The notes under the pieces: generated by a model | Seen by the model: only the letters and a program-made list of their open reading frames with translations | Told to the model about the DNA's origin: nothing | Databases searched by the model: none | Made by a program: the position numbers and the translations under genes | Origin: UBA8437 sp963582065 | Lineage (GTDB): Bacteria > Planctomycetota > Planctomycetia > Planctomycetales > Planctomycetaceae | Direction of reading: 5' to 3' | NCBI GenBank assembly: GCA_963582065.1 | Contig: CAUZRQ010000016.1 | Coordinates: 8,840 to 72,839 of the forward strand | Length of the DNA stretch: 64,000 nucleotides | Shown here: piece after piece, positions 45,560 through 55,600 of the stretch | Layout: each line of letters opens with the position of its first letter | Numbering within the stretch: position 1 is the first letter of the stretch

Positions 45560-47047
45560 ATGGACATCACATCAACAAGCGGCCCGCTGACGACGATCGA
45601 CGCCGACTGGCTGATCGTCGGTTACGGCGAGACAGATTCCTCGGATGAACTCGGCTCACCCCTGTCCGATCTTGACGAAGCTCTCGGCGGAGCCGTCTCC
45701 CGACTGGTTGACTCGGGCGACCTCACCGGCAAGCTCTCCGAATCGCACCTGCTGGCCGACGTGCCGGGGCTCGCCGCGGGACGGTTGTTGCTGGTCGGCC
45801 TGGGCGCGACCGAGAAATTGACGTCCCGGGATCTTGAAAAAGCGCTCGTCTCGGCCGCCCGCCGCGTTTCGAAGTCGGCCGAGGCCAGCGCGGCAATCGC
45901 CCTGCCACGGATCGACAGTGAAGCGATCAGCGACACCGAGGCGGCGGGCCTGGCAGCCATCGCCCTGCAGGTGGGCTGCGTCGGGCAGGGGCTGTACCGC
46001 GCCGAACCGGGCCGACACGCGTTTTCGGCGGCCACGGTGGTCAGCGACGTCGAAGGTTCTGCCGAGGCGGTCTCGCGAGGCAGCGTGCTGGGGCAGGCGA
46101 TGAACCTGACCCGAGAACTGGTCAACCGGGGGGCGATGGAGGTCTACCCCGAGACGTTCGCCGACCGTGCGGCGGCGGCGGCGACCGAATGCGGGCTCGC
46201 ATGCGAGGTGCTCGACGAAAACCGGCTGCGAGAGGAGCGAATGGGTTCGCTCTTGGCCGTGGCACAGGGCAGCGTGAGACCGCCACGCGTGGTGGTGCTC
46301 AGGCACAACGGCGGCGGCGACGGGGCCCCGGCACTGGCGATCGTCGGCAAGGGCGTGACGTTCGACTCGGGCGGACTGTCACTGAAGACCAGCGAGGGCA
46401 TGAAGACGATGAAGTGCGACATGGCCGGCGCAGCGACAATGCTGGGTGCCATGACCGCCATCGCGCGGCTCGAACTGCCGGTCAACGTGATCGGATTGGC
46501 CGGACTGGTCGAGAACATGCCCGACGGCAACGCGTTCAAGCTCGGCGACGTGCTGACGGCGAGGAACGGGACGACGATCGAAGTGCTCAACACCGACGCC
46601 GAGGGCCGGCTGGTCCTGGCCGACGTGCTGGCCTACGCGGTCGACCTGGGAGCCGAACGCCTGATCGACCTGGCCACCTTGACGGGAGCCTGCGTGGTGG
46701 CACTCGGCGAGGAGGTGACCGGAACGTTTTCGAACTGCCACGATTGGAGCCAGGCGGTGGGATCGGCCGCCGAACGAGCCGGGGAACTCGCCTGGCCGAT
46801 GCCGATGAACGACCTGTTCGGTGACTTGATCAAGAGCGACGTGGCCGACATCAAGAACGTCGGCCCCCGCTGGGGCGGAGCCATCACCGCGGCGAAGTTC
46901 CTCGAGAAGTTCGTCGACTCGACACCCTGGGTTCACCTGGACATCGCCGGCCCGAGCTTCGCCTCGAGCAACAAGCCGCACCGCGAGGGTGGCGGAACCG
47001 GATGCATGGTCCGCACGCTGGTGGCCGCCGCCGAGGGGTTGGCCTGA
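45560..47047 (+). CDS. pepA: Leucyl aminopeptidase (M17 family)
   Basis: Hexameric, two-metal cytosol aminopeptidase. The C-terminal catalytic half has VGKGVTFDSGGLSLKTSEGM, MKCDMAGAATMLGAM, the signature VLNTDAEGRLVLADVLAYAV (NTDAEGRL metal and active-site motif) and WVHLDIAGPSF. The N-terminal domain (about 1-170) is divergent, as usual. 495 aa. Convergent with the DapA-like gene, whose stop lies five bp away. Confidence 0.95.
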   Translation: MDITSTSGPLTTIDADWLIVGYGETDSSDELGSPLSDLDEALGGAVSRLVDSGDLTGKLSESHLLADVPGLAAGRLLLVGLGATEKLTSRDLEKALVSAARRVSKSAEASAAIALPRIDSEAISDTEAAGLAAIALQVGCVGQGLYRAEPGRHAFSAATVVSDVEGSAEAVSRGSVLGQAMNLTRELVNRGAMEVYPETFADRAAAAATECGLACEVLDENRLREERMGSLLAVAQGSVRPPRVVVLRHNGGGDGAPALAIVGKGVTFDSGGLSLKTSEGMKTMKCDMAGAATMLGAMTAIARLELPVNVIGLAGLVENMPDGNAFKLGDVLTARNGTTIEVLNTDAEGRLVLADVLAYAVDLGAERLIDLATLTGACVVALGEEVTGTFSNCHDWSQAVGSAAERAGELAWPMPMNDLFGDLIKSDVADIKNVGPRWGGAITAAKFLEKFVDSTPWVHLDIAGPSFASSNKPHREGGGTGCMVRTLVAAAEGLA

Positions 47048-47051
47048 CCGC

Positions 47052-47972
47052 TCATCCCACGACCGCCATCAACCTCTCGTATCGCCGGTCGACCTCGGCA
47101 CGGGTTTCCTCGTCGAGCACGAACCCGACCGGTCCCCGGATCACCTCGTTGGAGAAGACTCCCTTTCGGACCAGGATGTGCTTCTCGACGGCGATGAACG
47201 AATCGAGGCTCTCCTGCAGCATGACCAGCGCGGTGAGCGGCTCGGAGATGTCCGTGGCACGATCCCAGTCACCGGCCTCCAGGGATTGCCACAGGGCCAC
47301 CAGCGGTTCGACCAGGTCGGCCCCGGGCATCGTGCCAACCACCCCTCGGCGGTAACTGTCCAGCAGCGCGATCCCCCCGCTGCCCTCAAAGACCCGGGCC
47401 CGCGCCCCGGTCGCCTCGCGCAACGCTGTCAACCGTGGGCCAATCGGGTTCGCCTCGGGCTTGAACAGCACCCGGTCCGGTCCCCACTCGTTCATCAACC
47501 CCGCCTGCAACTCGATTGACATCGGGCGACCGACGTAGCCGCTGGCGTCCTGCACGATCACCGGCAGCGAGATCGACTGCAGGATCCGTTCGTAGTAGTT
47601 CCACAGCTGGTCCTCGTCGACACCGATCGAGACCGGGGGAATGGCCATCACCGCCGCCGCCCCGACCGACTCGGCCTGTTCGGCCAGTCCGCAGGCTCCC
47701 CGGGTGCTTTCGGCGCCCACGCTGACAACCACCGATCCGCGTCCGGCCGCAGCCTGGCAGGTGAACCCGGCCACCTCGTGGCGTTCGGCTTCGGTGAGCC
47801 TCAGCACCTCGGTCACCATCGCCATCACCAGCCCGTCGGCACCGGCAGCGAAGACGTGATCGATCTCGAGACCCAGCGTGTCGAAATCGATCGACTCGTC
47901 GACGTGGTAGGGCAGTTGGAAGACGATCTGCACACCGACGAGTGCATCGCCGGACTGGGACTCGGTGCTCAC
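47052..47972 (-). CDS. DapA-family aldolase/lyase (dihydrodipicolinate synthase-like)
   Basis: Class I aldolase of the DHDPS/N-acetylneuraminate lyase superfamily. GADGLVMAMVTEVLRLTEAE replaces the usual GTTGEfxTLT region. Tyr in PVIVQDASGYVGRPMS and the Schiff-base Lys in RVLFKPEANPIGPRL lie at the expected spacing. GSGGIALLDSYRRGVVGTMP follows the canonical pattern. 306 aa. The lack of the exact GTTGE motif makes lysine biosynthesis less likely than a sugar-acid or hydroxyproline-type substrate. The ABC ATPase stop lies 18 bp upstream. Confidence 0.82.
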   Translation of the reverse strand: MSTESQSGDALVGVQIVFQLPYHVDESIDFDTLGLEIDHVFAAGADGLVMAMVTEVLRLTEAERHEVAGFTCQAAAGRGSVVVSVGAESTRGACGLAEQAESVGAAAVMAIPPVSIGVDEDQLWNYYERILQSISLPVIVQDASGYVGRPMSIELQAGLMNEWGPDRVLFKPEANPIGPRLTALREATGARARVFEGSGGIALLDSYRRGVVGTMPGADLVEPLVALWQSLEAGDWDRATDISEPLTALVMLQESLDSFIAVEKHILVRKGVFSNEVIRGPVGFVLDEETRAEVDRRYERLMAVVG

Positions 47973-47990
47973 GGCCCGTCGTCCCCCGTG

Positions 47991-48824
47991 CTAACCGTCC
48001 CAGTCATCGCCCGGGCTGCCGTCGTCATCCGGGTTGTCGACCGAGTAGACATCGCTCCCATCGGAAACCGCGGTGGGCGGGGGCGAGGGAACAGCCGTTG
48101 GCACCAAGGATCCCGGCGCCAGCGTCTCGGCAGTGGGAACACCGTCGAAGACCTTCTGACCGTCGGTGAGGTGCAGCTGCCGTTTGGCCAATCTGGCCAC
48201 CGACATTTCGTGCGTGACCATCAGAATCGTCCGGCCCTCGACGTTGAGATCCGTCAGCACCTGCATGATCTCGGCTTCGGTCTCGGTATCGAGGTTACCG
48301 GTCGGCTCATCGGCCAGGATGATCTGGGGATCGTTGACCAGCGCCCGGGCGATCGCCACGCGCTGCTGCTGGCCACCGGACAACTGTGTGGGCCGGTGAT
48401 CGAGACGGTCAGCCAGGCCGACGCGGTCGGCCAGTTCGCGGCACCAGTTCATCTGCGAAACCCCCACACCCTTCCCGTTCCGCTGGTACTGCAAGGGTAC
48501 GGCGATGTTCTCCAGCACGGTGAACTGCGGGATCAGATTGTAGGACTGGAAGATGAACCCGATCATTTCGTTGCGGATGGCCGAGAGGTCATCATCGGAG
48601 AGCACCGAGGTGTCGGATCCACCGAGGATGTACTCGCCGTGAGTCGGCCGGTCGAGAGCACCGAGGATGTTCAGCAGGGTACTCTTGCCACTTCCCGATG
48701 CTCCCATGATCGCAACGAAGTCCCCCTTGGGAAACTCGGCCGTCACACCCCGCAGCGCCTTCACGATGACCGCACCGAGGTCGTAGTACTTGTGCAGATC
48801 ACGGATCTCAGCTGCCAACTCCAT
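47991..48824 (-). CDS. ABC transporter ATP-binding protein, LolD/MacB type, with C-terminal extension
   Basis: ATPase with Walker A GASGSGKST, Q-loop GFIFQSYNLIPQFT, signature QLSGGQQQRVAIARAL, Walker B IILADEPTGNLD and H-loop MVTHE. After the normal core (about 225 residues) comes a 45-residue Pro/Asp-rich extension (VPSPPPTAVSDGSDVYSVDN) of unknown use. 277 aa. No permease gene is adjacent on either side, so the membrane partner is elsewhere. Confidence 0.9.
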   Translation of the reverse strand: MELAAEIRDLHKYYDLGAVIVKALRGVTAEFPKGDFVAIMGASGSGKSTLLNILGALDRPTHGEYILGGSDTSVLSDDDLSAIRNEMIGFIFQSYNLIPQFTVLENIAVPLQYQRNGKGVGVSQMNWCRELADRVGLADRLDHRPTQLSGGQQQRVAIARALVNDPQIILADEPTGNLDTETEAEIMQVLTDLNVEGRTILMVTHEMSVARLAKRQLHLTDGQKVFDGVPTAETLAPGSLVPTAVPSPPPTAVSDGSDVYSVDNPDDDGSPGDDWDG

Positions 48825-49231
48825 CTCAATCTTCCCTTCTGCCGACCCCCCCCCCTTGCGACCGGCTCTACCCGAGACTTCTTATCTTAGTCGGCACGCC
48901 GGGGAGAAGAGAACAGTGTGAGGGATCCATGGAGTGGACTTCGTGGGGTTTGAGTTCGGGTCGGCATTCCCGGCGGATGGTGGGAATTGATGAACGAACC
49001 GGCTTAGCGAGCGATTGTTTTCCACCAGATCCAGAGTTTCCCGGCGATTGAGCACGTGCCGAATCTCCCGGACTTCAGGAAACGGAAACCGGAACCTCGC
49101 GCAATGGGCTGGTGGCGTCGGACGTGACAGAGGCCAAGCTGCAACGACGGCGGGTTCGGCTGACCCGGTTCTTGTTGCAGCCGCCGCCCGGGCGTCTTAG
49201 TCTGTGGGTTGACCCACCCGGAGGAATTCCG
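48825..49231. other. Divergent intergenic region, about 407 bp
   Basis: The longest stretch without a gene here. It contains ten consecutive C at 48846-48855 and a less GC-rich patch with TAAGAT (leftward, around 48884) that may be a -10 box for the ABC ATPase. A rightward open frame runs through the last 120 bp, but the strong GGAGG site belongs to the ATG at 49232. No RNA gene recognised. Confidence 0.4.
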
Positions 49232-50464
49232 ATGAATCGCAATCACAGCGGCACTGTCGACCGGTTGTTGAAAACCGCCGTCGTCATCTGCCTGGTGGCC
49301 GTCGTGGCCGAGGCCTGTTCGGTCCCGGTGTTCCGCTACGCCCTGGAACGCTGGCAGGCCGACCCGTACGAGGTGTTCGTGTTTCACCGCGGGCCGTTGA
49401 CCGCGCCGCAGAAAGCCCAGGTCGATCGGTTGACCCGCGAGGGTGAAGCGGGCAAGACGTTTGCCAATGTGCGGGTCACCACCTGCGACCTCGACAACGA
49501 ACCCGACCCCGACCTGCTGCAGCTCTGGAAAGCGCAACAGACCGAAACGACCCCGTGGATGGTCGTGCATTACCCGGTCGCCTCCAGGAACCCCACCCCG
49601 GTCTGGAAGGGCCCGCTGGAAGACTCCAACATCACCTCGCTGCTGAAGTCACCGCTGAGGAAGACGATCGCCGATCGCTTGGTCAAGGGCCACACGGCGG
49701 TGTGGGTGCTGCTGGAGAGCGGCGACAAGGCCGCCGACGACAAGGCCGCCACCACGCTCACCACGCGGCTGGCTCATCTCGAAAAGAACCTCAAGCTGCC
49801 GGAGATCTCCGAGGAGGACATTGCCCAGGGACTGGTGCTGATCGACCCCGAGGATCTCAAGGTCAAGTTCTCGCTGGTCCGGCTCTCCAGGAAGACCGCC
49901 CCCGAGGCGATGTTCGTCGAGATGCTGCTCTCCAGCGAAGAGGATCTCCGCGAAGACAAACCCCAACCGATGGCCTTCCCGATCTTCGGACGCGGCCGGG
50001 CGCTGTACGCGTTGATCGGCAAGGGGATCAACAACGACACGATCGACGCGGCCGGCACCGATCTGACCGGACCCTGCACCTGCACGATCAAGGAACAGAA
50101 CCCCGGAATCGACATGCTGATGCCGGTGGCCTGGGACGAACTGGTCGAGCGATTGCCCGAGGCGGACACGCCGCTGCCCCCGCTGGTCGGGCTGACCGGT
50201 TTCGGCGAGGAGGCCGGCCCGGAAGAGAACAACGACCAGGACCCGGCCACCGACAAGACCGACGACCCCGCCGGGGATCCGGCTCAACCCGCTGCGACAG
50301 CCACCGACCCGCCGACGGCATCCGATGGCCCGGAGGTTGCAGACGCGGCCAACGCCGTCGCCACTCCGGCCGTGTCCTCCGACAACTTCCTCCTGTTGCC
50401 TCTGATCCTGATCGCCGGCGTCGTGTTGTTCGGCACGTGGTTCGTCATCGGCCGCCGGAGCTAA
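49232..50464 (+). CDS. Two-span membrane protein of an ABC operon, unknown function
   Basis: 410 residues. The GGAGGA site just before ATG 49232 is one of the best in the window. The N-terminal helix (TAVVICLVAVVAEACSVPVF) and a C-terminal helix (NFLLLPLILIAGVVLFGTWF) anchor a large external domain (about 35-320). It begins DPYEVFVFHRGPLTAPQKAQ and contains VRVTTCDLDNEPDPDLLQLW, TPWMVVHYPVASRNP and GTDLTGPCTCTIKEQNPGID. A Pro/Ala/Asp-rich linker precedes the last helix. Not assigned to a family. Being first of four rightward genes with an FtsX permease and ATPase, it is probably the extracytoplasmic partner of that transporter. Confidence 0.72.
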   Translation: MNRNHSGTVDRLLKTAVVICLVAVVAEACSVPVFRYALERWQADPYEVFVFHRGPLTAPQKAQVDRLTREGEAGKTFANVRVTTCDLDNEPDPDLLQLWKAQQTETTPWMVVHYPVASRNPTPVWKGPLEDSNITSLLKSPLRKTIADRLVKGHTAVWVLLESGDKAADDKAATTLTTRLAHLEKNLKLPEISEEDIAQGLVLIDPEDLKVKFSLVRLSRKTAPEAMFVEMLLSSEEDLREDKPQPMAFPIFGRGRALYALIGKGINNDTIDAAGTDLTGPCTCTIKEQNPGIDMLMPVAWDELVERLPEADTPLPPLVGLTGFGEEAGPEENNDQDPATDKTDDPAGDPAQPAATATDPPTASDGPEVADAANAVATPAVSSDNFLLLPLILIAGVVLFGTWFVIGRRS

Positions 50465-50511
50465 AGCTAACCGTAGCCCCGCAACCGGTCCGATTGTCCT
50501 CGCCAGTTTTT

Positions 50512-50591
50512 CAGACTCTCCTGCCACCAGACTCTCCTGCCACCAGACTCTCCTGCCACCAGACTCTCCTGCCACCAGGCTCTCCTGCCTG
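50512..50591 (+). repeat. Five 16-bp tandem repeats between operon genes
   Basis: CAGACTCTCCTGCCAC occurs four times exactly and once with changes, with no spacers. It lies in the 153-bp gap between the membrane protein and the FtsX permease genes. Head-to-tail arrangement and short unit exclude a CRISPR array. Confidence 0.9.
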
Positions 50592-50617
50592 CGGACTCCT
50601 CCACCGGAACCCGCCCG

Positions 50618-51949
50618 ATGAAGATCTCGCGACTGGTCGTTCAGGAAATCGCTCATCGTTTCGTCAACTTCGTCCTGGCCGTCATCGGCGTCTCGATCGC
50701 CGTCGCCTGCCTGGTCGCCTCGGTCACGATGATCGACGCCGGAAAAATCCAGTCGCGGAAACTTGTGGACGAGGGCGAAATCCAGTCGCAGCAGCTGGTG
50801 GCCAAGCGGGAACAGGAGGTCAAGGACGCCGGGAAAAAACTCAACGACGAAATGCGGAAAATCACCAAGGGACTGGGCTTCAACATCGTCGTGCTGGCCG
50901 AGGACGAGGACATCGCGGCATTCCACGCCGAAGGGACGCCGACGCGGACGATGCCCCAGGAGTACGTCGACCGACTGGCCAACTCGCCGATCGTCGTCAT
51001 CAACCACCTGCTGCCGATTGTCACCAAGAAAATCGAGTGGGCCGAGGAGAAGCAGACCATCGTCCTGACCGGGACCAGGGGTGAGGTCCCGCAGGCACAT
51101 CGCGACCCGAAGAAACCGCTGCTGGACCTGGTCCCCAAGGGCAAGGTCGTCCTGGGTTACCGGCTGCACCATTCCCGGAAGTTGAAACCGGGCAGCAAGC
51201 TGACGATCAACGGCCGTGAACTGGAGGTCGTCAAGTGCCATGCCGAACGCGGTTCGGTCGACGATGTCACCGCCTGGGTCAATCTCGAAGAAGCCCAGCA
51301 GATGCTGGGAATGCAGAATCTGGTCAACGCGATTCTGGCGCTGGAGTGCAACTGCGCTACGGTGGACCGGATCGCGGAGATCCGCGGTGAGATCGCCAAG
51401 GTGCTGCCGGGAACCCAGATCCTGGAACGCGGCCGCAAGGCCCTGGCACGAGCCGAGGCCCGGAACAAGGCCAAGAAAACGGCCGATGCATCGCTGGAAG
51501 CCGCGCGGAAATCCGGCGAGCAGATGATCGCCAGCCGCAAGGCCCAGGCCGACCAGATGATCGCCAGCCGCAAGGCCCAGGCCAACGTGCTGGTTCCACT
51601 GGCGGTGGTCGGCAGCTTCGCCTGGATCGTGCTGCTGGCCGTGGGCAACGCCCGGCAGCGCCGCGGCGAGATCGGCATTCTCCGGGCCATCGGCATGGGC
51701 AGCCGGGATGTGCTGGTGCTGTTCCTGGGCAAGGCCCTGCTGGTGGGACTGGCCGGCGGAGCCATCGGGTACGTCGCCGGGTTCCTGGTCGGCACCGGAT
51801 ACAGCGGCCCGCTCGAACAGAGTCTTTTTGACATCAATTGGCTGCTGACCGCTCTGCTGATGGCTCCAGCCCTCTCGGCCGCAGCCACCTGGCTACCCGC
51901 CCTGGTCGCCGCCGGGCAGGACCCGGCCGTCGTGCTGCAGGAACAATAA
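50618..51949 (+). CDS. ABC transporter permease, FtsX/MacB family
   Basis: 443 residues: an N-terminal helix (VNFVLAVIGVSIAVACLVAS), a periplasmic domain that starts with a long charged helical segment (LVDEGEIQSQQLVAKREQEV) and holds VLGYRLHHSRKLKPGSKLTI, then three helices of the FtsX domain (LVPLAVVGSFAWIVLLAVGN, LLVGLAGGAIGYVAGFLVG, LLMAPALSAAATWLPALVAA). The segment RRGEIGILRAIGMGSRDVLV is the conserved cytoplasmic loop. Just before the second helix lies an 11-residue duplication (QMIASRKAQA twice). Its ATPase follows 28 bp later. Likely a lipoprotein/peptide-type mechanotransmission system. Confidence 0.86.
   Translation: MKISRLVVQEIAHRFVNFVLAVIGVSIAVACLVASVTMIDAGKIQSRKLVDEGEIQSQQLVAKREQEVKDAGKKLNDEMRKITKGLGFNIVVLAEDEDIAAFHAEGTPTRTMPQEYVDRLANSPIVVINHLLPIVTKKIEWAEEKQTIVLTGTRGEVPQAHRDPKKPLLDLVPKGKVVLGYRLHHSRKLKPGSKLTINGRELEVVKCHAERGSVDDVTAWVNLEEAQQMLGMQNLVNAILALECNCATVDRIAEIRGEIAKVLPGTQILERGRKALARAEARNKAKKTADASLEAARKSGEQMIASRKAQADQMIASRKAQANVLVPLAVVGSFAWIVLLAVGNARQRRGEIGILRAIGMGSRDVLVLFLGKALLVGLAGGAIGYVAGFLVGTGYSGPLEQSLFDINWLLTALLMAPALSAAATWLPALVAAGQDPAVVLQEQ
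51521..51583 (+). repeat. 33-bp-period duplication inside the permease
   Basis: A 30-bp block occurs twice with GAC between the copies, identical at nucleotide level, so the duplication is recent. It lengthens the helical lead-in to the second membrane span by 11 residues. Confidence 0.85.
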
Positions 51950-51977
51950 GTCCACATTTCTTCCTGCCCCCCATCCC

Positions 51978-52646
51978 ATGCTGATCTCACTCGACCACAT
52001 CACCAAGACCTACACCGGAGACACCGGTCCGATCGTCGCCGTCGACGACGTCAACGTGTCGGTCGACGCGGGTGAATTCGTGGCGGTGGTGGGACCCAGT
52101 GGCTGCGGCAAGACCACCCTGCTGCTGGTCGCCGGCGGGCTGCTGCGACCCGACGGCGGCAAGGTGACCATCGACGGCACCGACCCCTACTCGCTCTCGG
52201 GCGAACAACGGGCCCGTCTCCGCGCCGAACGGATCGGGTTCGTCTTCCAGCAGTTCCACCTGATTCCCTACCTCAACGTCCTGGACAACGTGATGGCACC
52301 GGCCCTGGTGACCGGAGAAACGACGGCCCGCGAACGAGCCGAAGCCCTGGTGGAGCGATTCGGGCTGACCGGCCGGGTGGGACATCGACCGGGACAGTTG
52401 AGCACCGGTGAACGGCAACGGGTCGCGCTGGCGCGGGCACTGTTGAACGAGCCCCGCGTGATCCTGGCTGACGAGCCGACCGGAAACCTCGACGGAGACA
52501 ACAGCGACCAGGTGTTGCAGGCGTTGAAGACGTTTGCCGAGGATGGAGGTGCCGTGCTGCTGGTGACACACGATCCGGACGCGGTTGCGTTTGCCGGCCG
52601 CCAGGTCGTGCTCCAGGAAGGCCGGTTGGCCGTACCGGTGAGTTGA
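51978..52646 (+). CDS. ABC transporter ATP-binding protein, LolD/MacB type
   Basis: 222 residues with Walker A GPSGCGKTT, Q-loop FVFQQFHLIPYLNVLD, signature QLSTGERQRVALARAL (Thr-Gly-Glu instead of the usual Gly-Gly-Gln), Walker B VILADEPTGNLD and H-loop LLVTHD. It is the energy subunit of the permease just upstream. The following gene starts 22 bp later, so the PQQ-propeller protein is probably in the same operon. Confidence 0.92.
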   Translation: MLISLDHITKTYTGDTGPIVAVDDVNVSVDAGEFVAVVGPSGCGKTTLLLVAGGLLRPDGGKVTIDGTDPYSLSGEQRARLRAERIGFVFQQFHLIPYLNVLDNVMAPALVTGETTARERAEALVERFGLTGRVGHRPGQLSTGERQRVALARALLNEPRVILADEPTGNLDGDNSDQVLQALKTFAEDGGAVLLVTHDPDAVAFAGRQVVLQEGRLAVPVS

Positions 52647-52667
52647 ACACTTTGAGGAAAGCCGCAA

Positions 52668-55600
52668 ATGCCCTTCACTGCCCGTTGCCAACTGCTGTTG
52701 CTGTTGCTGTTGCTGGCTCGACCGGGCGTCGCTGCCGACTGGCCGATGTGGCGACACGACGCGAGTCGTTCCTCCAGTACTCCCGAATCACTCGCCCCGG
52801 TCCTTCATCGGCAGTGGACACGGCACCTGCCCAAGCTCCAGGGGGCATGGCTCGACCAGGACCAGTTGACCACCGACTCCGTCTACCAGCCGATCGCCGC
52901 TGGTGGCCTGCTGCTGATCGGGTCATCCCACGACGACAGCCTGACCGCCTGGGACCTGGCCACCGGCGTCCCCCGCTGGCGGTTCTACACCGACGGGCCG
53001 ATCCGCTACGCACCGGCTGCCGCCGACGGCCGCGTCTACCTGGTCGCCGATGACGGCTGCCTGTACTGCCTGGAGCTGGCCACCGGCAAACAGGTGTTCC
53101 GTGTCCAGGCGGCACCGCGTGACCAGCGGGTGCTGGGCAACAGCCGGTTGATTTCGGCGTGGCCGGCTCGAGGTGGGCCGGTGCTGGCCGACGGACAGGT
53201 CTATTTCGCCGCCAGCATCTGGCCGTTCATGGGCATCTTCATCCAGGCCGTCGATGCCCAGGCCGGGACGGTGACCTGGCGGAACGACGGCACCGGCTCG
53301 ACCTACATCCTGCAGCCACACAACAGTCCTGCCTTCGCCGGCCTGGCCCCACAGGGATACCTGGCCGCATCCGGAGACGCATTGATCGTCCCCAACGGCC
53401 GCAGCGTGCCGGCCAGGCTGAATCGAAAGACGGGACAACTCGAGTATTTCCACCTGTCCCTGCACCGTCGCAGCGGCGGAGACCAGGTTGCCATCGCCGG
53501 CAAGGTGTTCCTCAACGGCGGCGCCGCGTTCGACCTGCAAACCGGCCTCGGGATCATCCAGCTGGACGGGAGCCGCTGCCCGGTGCTCGCCGACGGACTG
53601 GCCTTCACCGGCGGCAACCAGATCACCGCGATCGACGTGGACCATCCCGAGGTGACCGTCACCGTGAACAAGAAGGGCAACGAACAGACCTCGGTGACGT
53701 TCCCGAAAAGATGGACGGCATCGATCAAGTGCGACCTGTTCCTGAAAGCCGGATCCCGTCTCTACGGCAGCCGCGACCGCAAGCTGATGGCGATCGACCT
53801 GCCGGAGAACCAGCGTGCGGCAAAGCTCGCCTGGTCCCAACCGCTCGAAGGTGTCTCGGCCGAGGGTTCGATCGCCAGCATGCTCGTCGCCGACGGTCGC
53901 CTGGTGGTGGTGACCACCGAGGGAGCAATCTCCTGCTACGGGGCCGACAAGGTCGAGAGCCCCGTCGAGTTCGCCCTGCCGACGAAAACGTCGCTCGCTG
54001 ACAACCACCCTTGGGTCAAGGCCGCCGGAATTCTGACCGAAACGGTCTCATCCCCAACCGGCGGCATCGCCGTCGTCCTGGGCCTGGACAACGGCCACCT
54101 GATGCGTGGACTGGCGCATCATCCGAAGTGGCAGGTGATCGGCATCGACGGTGATGCCGGGCGTGTCGACCGGATTCGTCGCAGCCTGGACGCGGCCGGG
54201 GTGCCACGAAATCGGGTCGCTGTGCACCACGCCGATCCCCTTACCATCGGGTTGCCTCCCTACCTGGCCCACCTGGTCACCACCGAGAACCTCGGGGCGT
54301 CCGGGTTCGACAGGACCGAGCGATTCGCCGCACAGGTCTTCGGCGTGCTGCGGCCCTACGGGGGCCGTGCCCTGCTGCCGCTCTCCAACGCCCAGCACGC
54401 CCGACTGGCCGCCGCGGTGGCCGGGGAACGCTGTCCTGGACACCGCCTGGCTGCGGCCGACGGACAGACCACCCTGACCCGCCCGGGTCCCCTGCCCGGC
54501 TCGGCCTCCTGGACCCACCAGTACGCCGACGTGGGCAACACCTCGGTCTCCAACGACGACCGAGTCAAGGCTCCGCTGGGGCTGCTGTGGTTCGGCGGAA
54601 GCTCCAACCGCACCATCCTGCCGCGGCACGGTCACGGCCCGACCGAACAGGTGGTCGGGGGCCGGCTGTTCATCGAGGGACCCGACCTGATGCGGGCCGT
54701 CGATGTCTACACCGGGCGAGTGCTCTGGGAGGTCTCGCTGCCGGGTGTCGGGCAGGCCTTCAACTTCACCGGTCACCAGCCCGGAGCCAACGCCACCGGC
54801 AGCAACTACGTCAGCGTCGAAGACGCCGTCTACATCGCCTACCAATCCCGTTGCGTCAAACTGGATTCGGCCACCGGGGAGGTGATTGCCGAGTTTCCTC
54901 TGCCGGCACTCGGCGACGGAGCCAAGCCGAAATGGGGCTACATCGCCGTCACCGGTGACCTGCTGATCGCCGGGGCCGAACCACTGGTGTACGAGGGGAA
55001 GCGGGTCGGCAGCAACACCCACGACGGCACCACCAGCCGTTACCTGGTCGTGATGGACCGACACGACGGCAAGGTGCTCTGGACCCGCGAGGCCCACTAC
55101 GCGTTCGGCCACAACGCGATCGTCGCCAGCAACGACCTGCTGTACGCGATCGACCGGCTGCCCGAGACGATCGTCGCGCTGATGGCCCGCCGGGGCCGCA
55201 AGCCGACGGGCAAACCACGACTGGTTGCCTTCAACGCCAGGACCGGCAAGGAGGCCTGGAGTACCACCGAGAATGTCTTCGGGACGTGGCTGGGATTCTC
55301 CAAACAACACGACCTGCTGCTGCAGTGCGGCCGACCGGCACGGGACATGCTCACAAACGAACCCGCCGACCGGATGATCGTCTACCGCGCCCGCTCGGGG
55401 AAGATCCACTGGGACAAGAAACTGAGCTACGGCGGACCCTGCCTGCTGCACGGCGAGATGATCATCACGCAGGGCGAGGCCGTGTCGTTGCTGACCGGTG
55501 AGCCCTTCACTCGCACCAACCCGCTGACCGGACTCACTCAACCCTGGGGCTACACCCGCAACTACGGCTGCAATTCGGCGGTGGCCAGCCGGCACCTGCT

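Noticed and set aside
49004..49570. Leftward gene in the 49 kb region
   Set aside because: No family signal and no ribosome binding site; the rightward gene from 49232 has an excellent one.
50512..50591. CRISPR array
   Set aside because: The 16-bp units are directly adjacent without spacers, and no cas genes are nearby.
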